Assembly: GCF_004349065.1 (NCBI RefSeq)
Contig: NZ_SMKZ01000023.1
Location: forward strand, 1-64,000
From: Jiangella asiatica
Lineage (GTDB): Bacteria > Actinomycetota > Actinomycetes > Jiangellales > Jiangellaceae
Length of the DNA: 64,000 nt
Direction: 5' to 3'
In this document: positions 1 through 9,246 of the stretch, piece after piece
Layout of the letters: each line of letters opens with the position of its first letter
Numbering within the stretch: position 1 is the stretch's first letter
Notes under the pieces: generated by a model
What the model was told of the DNA's origin: nothing
Seen by the model: only the letters and a program-made list of their open reading frames with translations
Databases searched by the model: none
Made by a program: the position numbers and the translations under genes

Positions 1-1
1 C

Positions 2-187
2 CACCACCTGCTCAAACACCGAGGCGGCTGGACCGTCCACCGCGACACCACCGGCAACACCGTATGGACCAGCCCCACCGGCCACACCTACATCAAACCC
101 CCCGAACGGATCGGACCGGCCAAGCAGGAGCCACCCGACCAGCCCGACCGGCCCGACTCACTCGGCCTCGGCGCGAACGTGGTGTGA
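2..187 (+). CDS. HNH endonuclease / DUF222 protein, C-terminal fragment
   Basis: An open frame enters from the left edge and ends at TGA 185-187. The 61 visible residues begin HHLLKHRGGW and continue with a W..SPTGH motif and a Pro/Asp-rich tail. This is the usual C-terminus of actinobacterial DUF222/HNH ('13E12 repeat') proteins, where the HH..LKH segment closes the HNH motif. The DUF222 domain and most of the nuclease domain lie outside the window. These proteins are multicopy and often sit in mobile or accessory DNA. Their function is poorly known. Identity rests on a short stretch, so confidence is moderate. Confidence 0.65.
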   Translation, partial: HHLLKHRGGWTVHRDTTGNTVWTSPTGHTYIKPPERIGPAKQEPPDQPDRPDSLGLGANVV

Positions 188-217
188 ACGAGCGGGCGGC
201 GCGTACGCTGGCTGGCC

Positions 218-1072
218 GTGACGCGCATTGGGGTCGTGGGGACGGAGAACAGCCACGTCGACCACTTCGTGCGGTTCCTCAATGTCGAGCACCGGCACGG
301 GACCGCCCGGGTCGTGGCGCTCGCCGGCGGCGACTCCGAACGCAACAGGGTCCTGGCCAAGACCGGCGGCATCGAGACCATCGTGGTGTCCGCCGCCGAC
401 CTCGGCGGCCTCGCCGACGCCGTCATCATCTCCAGCCGCGACGGCCGCACCCACCGGGTCGATGCGGTGCCGCTGCTGGAAGCGGGCATCCCGGTACTGG
501 TCGACAAGCCGCTGGCCGCATCGGTCGCCGACGCCGAGGCGATCTTGGCGGCCGCACGGCGCGGCGGCGTGCCGCTGGTGTCGGCGTCGGCGCTGCGGTT
601 CGTGCCGGAGACGGCCGCCCTCGCCACCGCCGCCGAGCGGATCGGGCCGCTCACCGCCGTCCACGTCACCGGGCCGGCCGATCCCGCCAGCCCGTACGCG
701 GGCCTGTACTTCTACGGCGTCCACCACGTCGAGGCCGCGCTGCAGATCACCGGCGCCCGCACCGACGCCAGCTCGCCGGTGCACGTCCAGCGCACCGGCG
801 CCGCCGTCGTCGCCACCACCCGGTTCGGCGAGGTGCACGTCGTGCTGACGTTCGTGCCGCCCAGCGGGCCGGACGTCGTGCCGTTCCACGCCACCGTCGT
901 CGGCACCCGCGGGGTCGAGGCGCATCCGCTGACGCTCGGCCCGGACTACAACGCGCCGGTCCTCGACCGGTTCCTGCGCGCCGTCGAGACCGGCACACCA
1001 CCGGCCGACGACGGCGCCCTGCTCGCGCCGATCGCCGTGCTCGACGCCATCACCGCCGAGCTGGACCGGTAG
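218..1072 (+). CDS. Gfo/Idh/MocA-family oxidoreductase
   Basis: 284-residue predicted NAD(P)-dependent sugar or polyol dehydrogenase. The N-terminus MTRIGVVGTENSH is a Rossmann dinucleotide-binding turn. VDKPLA at about residues 93-98 matches the EKP motif of the family, whose Lys takes part in catalysis. GVHHVEAAL near 167-175 resembles the HxxD/H segment that places the substrate. The start is GTG at 218. The protein is shorter than typical members (330-380 residues) and lacks part of the C-terminal sheet. It converges on rarA, with six bases between the stop codons. Given the neighbouring lyases, aminotransferases and sugar transporter, it may oxidise a sugar or inositol-type substrate; this is inferred from context. 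Confidence 0.82.
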   Translation: MTRIGVVGTENSHVDHFVRFLNVEHRHGTARVVALAGGDSERNRVLAKTGGIETIVVSAADLGGLADAVIISSRDGRTHRVDAVPLLEAGIPVLVDKPLAASVADAEAILAAARRGGVPLVSASALRFVPETAALATAAERIGPLTAVHVTGPADPASPYAGLYFYGVHHVEAALQITGARTDASSPVHVQRTGAAVVATTRFGEVHVVLTFVPPSGPDVVPFHATVVGTRGVEAHPLTLGPDYNAPVLDRFLRAVETGTPPADDGALLAPIAVLDAITAELDR

Positions 1073-1078
1073 GCGCGG

Positions 1079-2425
1079 TCACTCGCCGCGGACGATCTTG
1101 CGGAGCCGGGCGTACCGCTCGGCATAGTCGCGCTCAGCGCCTCGGGTGCCGGGCTCGTAGTACTGCTTGTCGATGACCGAGTCCGGCGCGTACTGCTGCT
1201 CGACGACGCCTCGCGGGTCGTCGTGGGCGTAGGAGTACGTGGTGCCGTGGCCGAGCTTCTTCGACCCGGAGTAGTGCGCGTCGCGCAGGTGCGGCGGCAC
1301 CGCGCCGGCCAGGCCCGCGCGCACGTCGCCGGCGGCCGCGCCGATCGCCCGCACCACGCTGTTCGACTTCGGCGCCAGCGCCAGCGCGATGACCACCTGC
1401 GCCAGGGTGATCTGCGCCTCCGGCCAGCCGATGAGCTGCACGGCCTGCGCACCGGCCACCGCCGTCTGCAGCGCCGTCGGGTCGGCCAGCCCGATGTCCT
1501 CACTGGCCAGGATCACCAGCCGGCGGGCCAGGAACTTGGGGTCCTCCCCCGCCTCGGCCATCCGGGCCAGATAGTGCAGGCCGGCGTCGACGTCGCTGCC
1601 GCGGATCGACTTGATCATGGCGCTGGTGACGTCGTAGTGCTGGTCGCCGTCGCGGTCGTAGCGGACCGCGGCGCGGTCGACCGCCCGCTCGGCGACCTCC
1701 AGCGTGACGACGCCGTCGGCACCGCCGGCCGCGGCCTCCAGGTACGTCAGCGCCCGCCGAGCGTCGCCGCCGGCAAGCCGGAGCAGGTGGTCGTGGGCGT
1801 CGTCGTCGATGGTGATCGCGCCGCCCAGGCCGCGCTCCTCGGCCAGCGCCCGGCGCATGACCTCGGCGACGGAGTCGTCGTCCAGCGGCTCCAGCGTCAG
1901 CAGGAGTGACCGCGACAACAGCGGGTTGATCAGTGCGAAGTACGGGTTCTCGGTAGTCGCCGCGACCAGCGACACCCAGCGGTTCTCCACCCCCGGCAGC
2001 AGCGCGTCCTGCTGGGTCTTGGAGAAGCGGTGCACCTCGTCGACGAACAGGACCGTGCCGGTGCCCGAACGCACCAGCTCGCGCCGGGCTGCGTCGATGA
2101 CCGACCGCACGTCCTTGACGCCGGCCGTGACGGCGGACAACTCGACGAACCGGCGCTTGGTGGCCCGGCTCACCACGTACGCGAGCGTCGTCTTGCCGGT
2201 GCCCGGCGGCCCCCACAGCACCAGTGACATCGGCTGGTCCTCCTCGACCAGCCGGCGCAACGGGGTGCCGGCACCGAGCAGGTGCTGCTGGCCGACGATC
2301 TCGTCGAGCGTGCGCGGGCGCATCCGCACCGCCAGCGGCTTGCCGGCGACGTCGTCGTCCGCCCCGGACAGCGAGCCGACCGGCACCGCCGGCGCCGCGC
2401 CGCCGAACAGACCCTCCTGCTCCAT
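1079..2425 (-). CDS. rarA: Replication-associated recombination protein A (AAA+ ATPase)
   Basis: 448 residues, normal length for RarA/MgsA (WRNIP1 homologue), an ATPase that acts at stalled replication forks and is related to clamp-loader subunits. The [20 protein letters not shown] segment, Walker A GPPGTGKT (about 72-79), Walker [11 protein letters not shown] (about 125-134), sensor 1 ATTENP (about 156) and the C-terminal tetramerisation region with GSKKLGHG are visible. Start is ATG at 2425. In many actinobacteria rarA lies near aspS; here about 21 kb of accessory genes separate them. The next gene upstream on the same strand (2462) is a DapA-family lyase separated by 36 bases. Confidence 0.95.
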   Translation of the reverse strand: MEQEGLFGGAAPAVPVGSLSGADDDVAGKPLAVRMRPRTLDEIVGQQHLLGAGTPLRRLVEEDQPMSLVLWGPPGTGKTTLAYVVSRATKRRFVELSAVTAGVKDVRSVIDAARRELVRSGTGTVLFVDEVHRFSKTQQDALLPGVENRWVSLVAATTENPYFALINPLLSRSLLLTLEPLDDDSVAEVMRRALAEERGLGGAITIDDDAHDHLLRLAGGDARRALTYLEAAAGGADGVVTLEVAERAVDRAAVRYDRDGDQHYDVTSAMIKSIRGSDVDAGLHYLARMAEAGEDPKFLARRLVILASEDIGLADPTALQTAVAGAQAVQLIGWPEAQITLAQVVIALALAPKSNSVVRAIGAAAGDVRAGLAGAVPPHLRDAHYSGSKKLGHGTTYSYAHDDPRGVVEQQYAPDSVIDKQYYEPGTRGAERDYAERYARLRKIVRGE

Positions 2426-2461
2426 GGGTGCGACCCTACGCGGCCGGTCCGACAGCCGACT

Positions 2462-3436
2462 TCACCGGCGGACCTGGTCGAGGCACTGGCGGACCACCCG
2501 GACCACCTCGTCGCGTTCGGCGTCGTCGAGCTCGGCCGGGCGGTAGGGGTCGACGGCGTACTCGTCCGGGATGGCGCCCTCGTCGGCGGCCAGCCACAGC
2601 ATCCGCTGCACGTAGCCGTCATACGGCGGACGGAACGTGACCCGGGCCAGCTCGTCGACGATGGCGGACACCTCGAGGAACCGGGCCGCGGCATCGCGCG
2701 CCGACGTGTGCACCGCCGACGCGAACGTCTCCACCGCGGCCACGGTCACCTGCACCGCGGCCGCGGCGATTCCGACCAGCGCGCCTTCCGCGCCCCACAT
2801 CAGCGACGCGCCCAGCATGCGGTCCTCGCCGGTCAGCACCAGGCGGCCACGCGCCCGCGCCGCCGCGATGCCCTCCTGGCAGGCGACCGCGTCGTACAGC
2901 CGGGCCGGCTTGAACGCGGCCACCCCCGGATGCTCCAGCACCCGAGCGAGCACAGTGGCTGGGAACGGGTGGGAGTACAGGTCGAACGCGACGAGCGGCA
3001 GCCCGCTGGTCTCCCACACCAGGTCGTAGTGGGCGACGACGGCGTCGGCGTCGAGGTCCGCGGGCGGGACGACGAGCAGGGCGTCCGCTCCGGCGCCCGC
3101 GGCCGCGCCGGCCCATTCCAGGTCGGCGGCCTCGCCGTCGGTGCTGCCGCCGACGCCGGCGACCACCGGCACCCCGATCGCGGCGGCGCGGCGCACCAGC
3201 TCGACCTTGGTGCCGACGTCGAGCCAGGCGCCGCGGCCGGTGTGCGCCGCCACCGCCAGAGCGTTGGCGCCGGAGCGGACGAGATGACGGAAGTAGGCGT
3301 CGCAGACGTCCGCGTCGGTAGTTCCCTCCGACCGCATCGGCGTCGCCGCGGCGGCCACCAGAGACCACCGCAGCCGCCCGGTCAGCTCCGCCACGTCCCG
3401 AGAGTTCGCCACCGATGAAGGGTATCCAGTCGGCAC
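2462..3436 (-). CDS. Dihydrodipicolinate synthase (DapA)-family lyase/aldolase
   Basis: 324-residue (beta/alpha)8 protein of the DapA/N-acetylneuraminate lyase family. These enzymes form a Schiff base with a 2-oxo acid through a strand-6 lysine. GVAAFKPARLYD (Lys about 168) supplies that lysine and VAFDLYSHPFP (about 138-148) supplies the strand-5 tyrosine region. The region that binds the pyruvyl carboxylate (GTTGE in true DapA) is replaced by AAHTGRG, so it is probably not the lysine-pathway enzyme but a sugar-acid or similar aldolase/dehydratase. The GTG start lies 10 bases after the stop of the secreted propeller gene (3447), which suggests one operon. The start is uncertain because in-frame GTG codons follow. 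Confidence 0.83.
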   Translation of the reverse strand: MPTGYPSSVANSRDVAELTGRLRWSLVAAAATPMRSEGTTDADVCDAYFRHLVRSGANALAVAAHTGRGAWLDVGTKVELVRRAAAIGVPVVAGVGGSTDGEAADLEWAGAAAGAGADALLVVPPADLDADAVVAHYDLVWETSGLPLVAFDLYSHPFPATVLARVLEHPGVAAFKPARLYDAVACQEGIAAARARGRLVLTGEDRMLGASLMWGAEGALVGIAAAAVQVTVAAVETFASAVHTSARDAAARFLEVSAIVDELARVTFRPPYDGYVQRMLWLAADEGAIPDEYAVDPYRPAELDDAERDEVVRVVRQCLDQVRR

Positions 3437-3446
3437 CCGCCGATCG

Positions 3447-5900
3447 TCAGCCCGGGGCCGCGCACTGGCCGGTCGCCGGGCCGTCGACGTCGTTGGGCTC
3501 GTCCATCACCGGTGCCGGATCGTTGCCGCCACACGCCAGCGGACCGCCGACGGTGTTGCCCGACACCGTCGTGCCGCCGGTGTTGTCACGCAACGACACC
3601 GGACCGTGCACCGTCGAACCCGTGATCGACACCGCGCCCACGCTGCCGGTCACCGACACCGGGCCGGACACCGTCACCGCAACGATCTTCACGCCACCGG
3701 CACCCACCGCACGCACCGGACCGGACACCGTCGACTCCGACGCCACCAGCACCGCACCCGGACTCACCTGCACAGGCCCACTCACCGCGGCACCATCCAG
3801 ACACGTCGTGCCCTCGGACACCACCAACGGCCCCGCATGCGACCCGGTCACCGTCACGTCGCACGCCGGCTCCGGCTGCAGCGCGAAGTTCCACCGATAC
3901 AGTGCCGCGCCGCGGGCGTAGTAGAGGTCGCCGTCGCCGTCCATGGCCAGCGACCCGACGCCGGACGAGGCCAGCTCGCGCACGGCCCAGGTCTCTGGGT
4001 CGATCCGCCACAGGCTGCCGGAGCTGGTGACGTAGAGGTGGCCGTCCTCGTGGAAGGTCAGCTGCCGGTCGTGGCCGTACATGTTGCTGCCGCGCGGGAA
4101 GAGCTGCTCGGCGCGGGTGACGGTGTTCGTGGCCAGGTCGTAGGTGAACAGCGTCCCGTCGGAGACACCCCACAGCGTGCCGTCGGCGTCGAACGTCAGG
4201 CCGTTGACGGCCTTGCCGCCGGGCACGGGCACGACGCGGTGCAGCACGTCGCCGGTGGCCGGGTCGGCGACGAACAGCTCGGCCTCGGTGGCCACGGGGT
4301 CGATGCCGTAGCCGCCGTTGACCGAGGTCCCGCCGTAGACGAGCCCGTCGCGTTCGGCCAGCGACACCACGCTCTGGTCGGGAACGACGTCGCGATGCGT
4401 CACCACCTCGCCGGTGGCCGGATCCCAGAGGCTCAGCGCGCCGCCCAGCCGGCCGGACTTCGGCACGCTGCCGACCGCCATCACGCCGTCGACCTCGACG
4501 AAGGCCTGCGGGCGGTCCTGCTCGTCGGCGATGGACGCGGCCGGGCCCGGGTTGGTGCCCATGCTCCACGGCTGGGTGGTGTCGAAGTCCAGCAGGCCTG
4601 CGTTGGGGTACCGGCCGTACACGAGGTGGTCGCCGTACGTCCCGAAGCCCTCGACCTGCCCGGCGCCGGCGAGCAGACTCGTCGAGTCGTCGTCGGGGTC
4701 GAAGCGGGCCATCCCCGGCGGGGACAGGAACGCGCCGACGTAGACCGCGCCGTCCGGGCCGCTGCCCAGGGTCGTGATGAGGTTCGGGGCGCCCTCGAGG
4801 TCGCCCTCACCGATGTACGCGGCCTGCTTCGTCTCCGGGTTCCAGATGTAGATGCGCCCGTAGTAGTAGGTCATCGCCAGCGACAGCCCCGGGAAGTCCG
4901 GGTGGTCCATGTCGACCCACGCCCAGGTGCCGGGGAACGCGTTGGGACCCCAGCCGACCGGTGCGTACGTGTGCGTGTCCAGGTCGTAGGCGACGATCCC
5001 GGCGGAGGCGATGCGGAAGTAGACGCGCTTGCCCGCCGGATCCGGCGTCGAGATCGCCCGGCCGGAGATGCCCGGCACGATGTTCACGAACTCGCCGGTG
5101 ACGGTGTCGTACACGAGCAGGTCGTTGGAGGGCTGGACACGCAGCAGCAGGTAGTCGCGGGCCAGCGTCATGTCGTAGACGACCTCATGGGTCGCGTACT
5201 GCTCGGGCAGCGTGACCTGCTCGAACGTGCCGGTGGCGCGGTCGAACCGGGTCAGCTTCGCCCGCGGCTGGGTGCCGATCCACACGCTCTGCTCGTCCAC
5301 CGCGAGGGACCGGGCGTACGTCTCCCCCGGCACCGCCTGGCCGTGGTTGGTGAACTCGCCGGTGGCGGGGTCGTACGAGATCAGCTCGCCGCCGGGGTAC
5401 GTGCCGCCGTAGACGATGCCGTCCGGCGCCGCGGCCAGCCGCCAGATACCCTCGCCGGGGAACGGCACGCCCAGCGACGTCACCGCGTCGTCGCCCGGCG
5501 TCCAGGAGTACATCTCCCCCTCGGTCATGGCGAAGTAGACCGTGCCGTCGACGGTGTTGAAGGTACTGGCCCAGCTGTTGATCCCGGACGGGAGCCGCTC
5601 GGCGAAGACGACCTCGCCGCTGCGCAGGTCGGTGGCCTGGAACATGCCCGGCGTCTCGTCGTTGCCGGCGGTCACCCAGTACGCCTGCGGCCGGCCCTCG
5701 GCGTCGACGCCCTGGGACTGGTCCTGCGAGAGCACCCGGCTCTCGATCGGATAGCCCAGGGACTCCTCGGCTCCGACGACCGGCGCCTGCGCGGACGGTG
5801 CCGACGCGGACGGTGCCGACGCGGACGGTGCCGGCACCGCACCCATCACGACCACGGCTGCGACGACCATTGCCACCAGCGACGATCGGTGCTGCCTCAT
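3447..5900 (-). CDS. Secreted beta-propeller protein with C-terminal repeat domain
   Basis: 817 residues from ATG 5900, chosen because GAGGAGGCC lies just upstream; a longer frame runs to 5936. MRQHRSSLVAMVVAAVVV then Ala/Ser residues is a clear signal peptide; a run of SAPSA repeats follows. Residues of about 60-690 contain repeated blade-like units (for example YDPATGEFTNHG, FDRATGTFEQV, YDTVTGEFVN, WNPETKQAAYIG), typical of NHL/PQQ-like or Kelch propellers. The last 110 residues contain repeated SGPV/HGPV/GGPL turns, as in short beta-helices. It probably binds an extracellular ligand or polymer; no catalytic residues are identifiable. It heads an operon with the DapA-family gene. Similar proteins in soil actinomycetes occur near carbohydrate loci. 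Confidence 0.8.
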   Translation of the reverse strand: MRQHRSSLVAMVVAAVVVMGAVPAPSASAPSASAPSAQAPVVGAEESLGYPIESRVLSQDQSQGVDAEGRPQAYWVTAGNDETPGMFQATDLRSGEVVFAERLPSGINSWASTFNTVDGTVYFAMTEGEMYSWTPGDDAVTSLGVPFPGEGIWRLAAAPDGIVYGGTYPGGELISYDPATGEFTNHGQAVPGETYARSLAVDEQSVWIGTQPRAKLTRFDRATGTFEQVTLPEQYATHEVVYDMTLARDYLLLRVQPSNDLLVYDTVTGEFVNIVPGISGRAISTPDPAGKRVYFRIASAGIVAYDLDTHTYAPVGWGPNAFPGTWAWVDMDHPDFPGLSLAMTYYYGRIYIWNPETKQAAYIGEGDLEGAPNLITTLGSGPDGAVYVGAFLSPPGMARFDPDDDSTSLLAGAGQVEGFGTYGDHLVYGRYPNAGLLDFDTTQPWSMGTNPGPAASIADEQDRPQAFVEVDGVMAVGSVPKSGRLGGALSLWDPATGEVVTHRDVVPDQSVVSLAERDGLVYGGTSVNGGYGIDPVATEAELFVADPATGDVLHRVVPVPGGKAVNGLTFDADGTLWGVSDGTLFTYDLATNTVTRAEQLFPRGSNMYGHDRQLTFHEDGHLYVTSSGSLWRIDPETWAVRELASSGVGSLAMDGDGDLYYARGAALYRWNFALQPEPACDVTVTGSHAGPLVVSEGTTCLDGAAVSGPVQVSPGAVLVASESTVSGPVRAVGAGGVKIVAVTVSGPVSVTGSVGAVSITGSTVHGPVSLRDNTGGTTVSGNTVGGPLACGGNDPAPVMDEPNDVDGPATGQCAAPG

Positions 5901-6188
5901 GGAGGCCTCCTCATCGGCGTGCCCATTTCGGCCCACCCCGTTATGGGGCCATCCTGGCAGCTACGCCTAAACCGTGGCAAGGGTCACGAGCGTTCGCAAT
6001 TACGGTCTTCCCCGATACCTCAGGTCTCGGTACCCTCCGGTCAGCTCCCGCCCTGGCCTGCACCGACAACGCCGAGCAGCCGACCGACGACGGAGTGCCC
6101 AACCGGGTCAGAGGCTCGCGCAGCGGCCAGTGTGCGACGCTGTGACCGCCCGGGTCCGGGCACGACGCTTCGCGAAAGGGATGGCCGC

Positions 6189-6935
6189 ATGCACGTCCTG
6201 GTGATCGGCGGCTCCGGCATGGTCGGCAGCCACACCGTCCCGCACCTGACCGACCGGCATACGGTGCGGGTGCTCGACCCGCGCCCGGTTGAGGCCGACG
6301 GGGTCACGTGGGTCGCCGGTGACGCGCGTTCCCCCGACGACGTCGGACCCGCGATGAAGGGCATCGACGGCGTCGTGCACATGGCCGCCGCCATCCCGCG
6401 GGCGAAGGGGTACGACCCGGTCGCCAACCGCACCGCGTTCGAGGTCAACGTCGGGTCGCTGCACCTGGCGCTGTCGCTCGCGGACGCCGCAGGGGTGCGC
6501 TCGTTCGTCCACATCAGCACCATGTCGGTGTTCGAGCGCTACAGCCACGAGCCCATCGACCCGGCCACCGCCACCCCGGACGCCACCGCGCCGTACGGGC
6601 TGACCAAACGACTGGGCGAGCAGGTGGTCGCCGCCCTGACGCCGGGCCTCGGCCTGGCGGCCTGCTCGCTGCGGCTGACCTACCCCACGCCGGACGAGGA
6701 CTGGCCGCTGTGGCGCTCCCCCGAGGGCGGGGCGCCGCGCATCATGACCATGCGCGACCGGAAGGCCGCCATCACGTCGCTGGCCACCAGCGACCTGGCC
6801 GCCGCGATCGACCGGGCGCTGGACTACCGCGGGCCGTACCGCGCGTTCACCGTGACCGCCGACGTCGCCGGCGTCTCCGTCGTCCCCGACGACACGCCGG
6901 ACGTGCTCGGCTGGCAGCCGGTACGCGTTCCCTGA
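6189..6935 (+). CDS. NAD-dependent epimerase/dehydratase family protein
   Basis: 248 residues; ATG 6189 preceded by GAAAGGGA. The N-terminus MHVLVIGGSGMVGSH is the glycine-rich NAD-binding turn of extended short-chain dehydrogenases. STMSVFERY (about 117-125) supplies the catalytic Ser/Thr, and APYGLTKRLGEQ (about 135-146) supplies the YxxxK pair. It is shorter than the family norm of about 310-340, which suggests a compact C-terminal substrate domain. It is transcribed divergently from the propeller gene; thyX follows after 44 bases on the same strand. A very long open frame in this phase extends upstream to 3606, but that part is antisense to the propeller gene and is not coding. Substrate unknown. 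Confidence 0.88.
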   Translation: MHVLVIGGSGMVGSHTVPHLTDRHTVRVLDPRPVEADGVTWVAGDARSPDDVGPAMKGIDGVVHMAAAIPRAKGYDPVANRTAFEVNVGSLHLALSLADAAGVRSFVHISTMSVFERYSHEPIDPATATPDATAPYGLTKRLGEQVVAALTPGLGLAACSLRLTYPTPDEDWPLWRSPEGGAPRIMTMRDRKAAITSLATSDLAAAIDRALDYRGPYRAFTVTADVAGVSVVPDDTPDVLGWQPVRVP

Positions 6936-6979
6936 GTCCCCGGCTGGCAGACTGGGCAGCGAGACATCTGGAGGCCGCC

Positions 6980-7765
6980 GTGCGCACCGTCGAACCCGAA
7001 GTTCACCTGATCGCCCGTCCCGATTTCGACTACGACGAGGTGGCCCGCTACCTCGCCGACGTCGGCGGTGAGAACTGGCTGGAACGAGTCGACCGCGGTG
7101 ACCTCGACGACGCGCAGAATCTCGCCGAGTTCGCCGGGCGTATCTGCTACCGGTCCTGGGAGCCCGGGCTGAACCCCAACGTCAGCCGCATCCGCACCGA
7201 CCAGTCGGAGTACCTGCGCAACATCCTGGCCAGCGCGCACGGCTCGGTGCTGGAGCACGTGAACTTCTCCTTCATCCTGCACAACGTCAGCCGGGTGGCC
7301 ACCCACGAGCTGGTGCGACACCGGGCCGGCGTCGCGGTGTCGCAGGAGTCGCTGCGCTTCGTCCGCCTCGACGACCTCCCGTTCTGGTTCCCCGGCTGGG
7401 CCCGCGACGATCAGGAGCTGATGGAACGCGCGACGGGGCTGCTGCAGCAGCTGGAGGATTTCCAGCACTGGATGGCCGACCACTTCGGCCTCGACGAGCA
7501 GGGCGTGAAGTTCGGCGAGAAGAAGGCCAAGACGTCCTTCATGCGCCGCTTCGCGCCCGAAGGGCTGGCCACCGGGATGGTGTGGACGGCCAACGTGCGC
7601 ACGCTGCGGCACGTCATCGAGAACCGCACCGCACCAGGCGCGGAGGAGGAGATCCGCCTCATCCTCGGCAAGGTCGGCGAGATCATGGTCAAGGAGGCGC
7701 CGGCGCTGTTCGGCGACTACACCGTCGAGAACGGCTCCTGGGTCCCCGGCTGGCGCAAGGTCTGA
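6980..7765 (+). CDS. thyX: Flavin-dependent thymidylate synthase
   Basis: 261 residues from GTG 6980, with TGGAGG upstream. ThyX makes dTMP from dUMP using FAD, NADPH and methylenetetrahydrofolate. The signature RHRAGVAVSQES is present at about 112-123, but eight residues rather than the usual seven separate RHR from the Ser, so it belongs to a variant group. HGSVLEHVNFSF (about 86-97) and ENRTAPGAEEEIR (about 213-225) match the FAD- and dUMP-binding regions. The frame remains open upstream to 6710, overlapping the preceding epimerase; the GTG start avoids that. It converges on the amidohydrolase at 7787 with 21 bases between. Confidence 0.92.
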   Translation: MRTVEPEVHLIARPDFDYDEVARYLADVGGENWLERVDRGDLDDAQNLAEFAGRICYRSWEPGLNPNVSRIRTDQSEYLRNILASAHGSVLEHVNFSFILHNVSRVATHELVRHRAGVAVSQESLRFVRLDDLPFWFPGWARDDQELMERATGLLQQLEDFQHWMADHFGLDEQGVKFGEKKAKTSFMRRFAPEGLATGMVWTANVRTLRHVIENRTAPGAEEEIRLILGKVGEIMVKEAPALFGDYTVENGSWVPGWRKV

Positions 7766-7786
7766 GAGGGCCTGACGCCGCCCACG

Positions 7787-8521
7787 TCACTCCGGGCCGG
7801 GGAGGCCGAAGACCTCGGCGGCGTTGCGCCACATGACGAGCTCCTCCTCGTCCGGGGTCAGCGCGGCCGCACGCACCGCCGCCAGCGTCACCGACGGGTC
7901 GATGAGGGTGGCGTCGCTGCCGAACATCAGCCGGTGCGCGCCGATGCGGTCGAGCACCCACCGCACCCGCCCGGCCGCCGGCGTCGACCAGCACGGCTCG
8001 AACCACAGCCGGTCGGTGCGCTCGGCGGCGAACGGGACGAGCGGCCAGGCCGGCCCGCCCAGGTGTGCGGCGACCACCCGCGCGCCGGCGACCTCGGCGA
8101 CCACGTCGGCCAGCCCGATGATCTCCTCGCCCCAGGTGTGCACCAAGGCGGGCAGGTCGTGCGCGGCCAGCAGCGCCAGCGCCTCGGCCATGGCCGGCGC
8201 GCCGCCGGGCGTGCGGGCGTAGTGGGTGTGGATCTTCGCGCCGACGAACAGCCCCGTCGGCAGCAGCTCCGCCAGCTGCCGGGCGGCCAGGTCCGGCTCC
8301 CGTGGGTCGATCACCAGCAGCCCGCGCAGCCGCGGCTGCGCGCGCAGCACGGGGACGAGGGCCTCGTTGCCGCTCGACGGGTCGTAGACGACCGCCTCGA
8401 CGGCCGACACCAGCTGGAGGTCGATGCCGTAGGCGTCCATGACCCGCAGGTTCTCTGCGGCGTCGCCGACGTCGGTGGAGAAGAACCAGGGCCCCCAGTG
8501 CCCGTGCACGTCGATGATCAC
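7787..8521 (-). CDS. Amidohydrolase-2 family metalloenzyme (intact active site)
   Basis: 244 residues. MIIDVHGHWG carries the HxH pair on strand 1. KIHTHY (about 95), LVHTWG (about 126), AAHLGG (about 151) and FGSDATL (about 201) supply the remaining His/Asp ligands expected in the amidohydrolase TIM-barrel fold. Relatives are lactonases, decarboxylases and hydrolases acting on sugar acids or aromatic acids. GTG start at 8521 overlaps the stop of the preceding gene as GTGA. It is the last gene of the 10490-7787 operon: DegT aminotransferase, degenerate amidohydrolase, intact amidohydrolase. The same trio recurs at 14392-17068. A lactonase-like role is plausible but not shown. Confidence 0.85.
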   Translation of the reverse strand: MIIDVHGHWGPWFFSTDVGDAAENLRVMDAYGIDLQLVSAVEAVVYDPSSGNEALVPVLRAQPRLRGLLVIDPREPDLAARQLAELLPTGLFVGAKIHTHYARTPGGAPAMAEALALLAAHDLPALVHTWGEEIIGLADVVAEVAGARVVAAHLGGPAWPLVPFAAERTDRLWFEPCWSTPAAGRVRWVLDRIGAHRLMFGSDATLIDPSVTLAAVRAAALTPDEEELVMWRNAAEVFGLPGPE

Positions 8522-9246
8522 GACGCCACCTCCAGCAGCTGGCGCAGGTTCTCCCCCGCCACCAAGTCCAGCTCCGACGCGGTCAGCCGCGCGGTGTCCA
8601 TCCTGGCCAGCACCGCCGACGCCTCGAACCAGCCGGGCCGGCTGCCGAACACCAGCCGCTCCGCGCCGACCTCGCCGGTCAGCCGTTCCCAGCCGTCGGG
8701 GTTGCCCAGCAGCCGGGTCGAGGCGTGGTAGCCGGGCTCCTCGCGGGCCAGCAGGACGAAGTCTCCGAGGTGGTAGAAGTGCGCGTCGAGGAAGACGACG
8801 CGCGCGCCGAGCCCGCGCAGGGCGGAGCCGACCAGCCGGGCGTCGCCCTCGGTCAGCACCAGCAGGCCGTGGCCGACGGCGGCGGCGACGACGGCACGCA
8901 GGCCGGGCACCGTCGCCGGGACCTCCTGGCGGCCGGGGGCCAGCCGGATGGCGCGCACGCCGGCCGCGGCGGCCCGTTCCACCTCGGCCACTGCGGTCAG
9001 CGGGTCACGCAGGTCGACGCCGGCGGCGGCCCACCAGCCGTGGTCGGCGGCGGCCGCGGCGGCCTCGTCGTTGCCGCTGGGCGCGTCGAACAGCAGCGCG
9101 CGCAGCGACCCGACGAGGCCGCCGCCGATGCCCACGCCGGCCAGCGTCGCGGCCAGCTCGTCCGGGCGCACCCGGCGGGCCGTCGCGATGTCGCGGCCGA
9201 CCAGCAGGTCGCAGTCGAGGATCGGCCGGGCCGGCGCCTCGGTCAC
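8518..9246 (-). CDS. Amidohydrolase-fold protein lacking metal ligands
   Basis: 242 residues from GTG 9246, which overlaps the aminotransferase stop as GTGA; a longer open frame to 9375 is out of context. The barrel pattern of the amidohydrolase-2 family is recognisable. However, the strand-1 HxH is replaced by DCDLLVG, the internal His positions read RLAPG and LTEGD, and the strand-8 Asp is Arg in VFGSRPGWF. It therefore probably binds no catalytic metal. It ends in a GTGA overlap with the intact amidohydrolase, so the two are likely made in equal amounts and may form a complex in which this chain is structural or regulatory. The same arrangement is repeated at 16340-17068. Confidence 0.78.
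   Translation of the reverse strand: MTEAPARPILDCDLLVGRDIATARRVRPDELAATLAGVGIGGGLVGSLRALLFDAPSGNDEAAAAAADHGWWAAAGVDLRDPLTAVAEVERAAAAGVRAIRLAPGRQEVPATVPGLRAVVAAAVGHGLLVLTEGDARLVGSALRGLGARVVFLDAHFYHLGDFVLLAREEPGYHASTRLLGNPDGWERLTGEVGAERLVFGSRPGWFEASAVLARMDTARLTASELDLVAGENLRQLLEVAS

Noticed and set aside
3606-6188. Very long open frame on the plus strand upstream of the epimerase
   Set aside because: It is antisense to the propeller gene; high GC keeps the frame open. Homology of the plus-strand frame begins only at ATG 6189.
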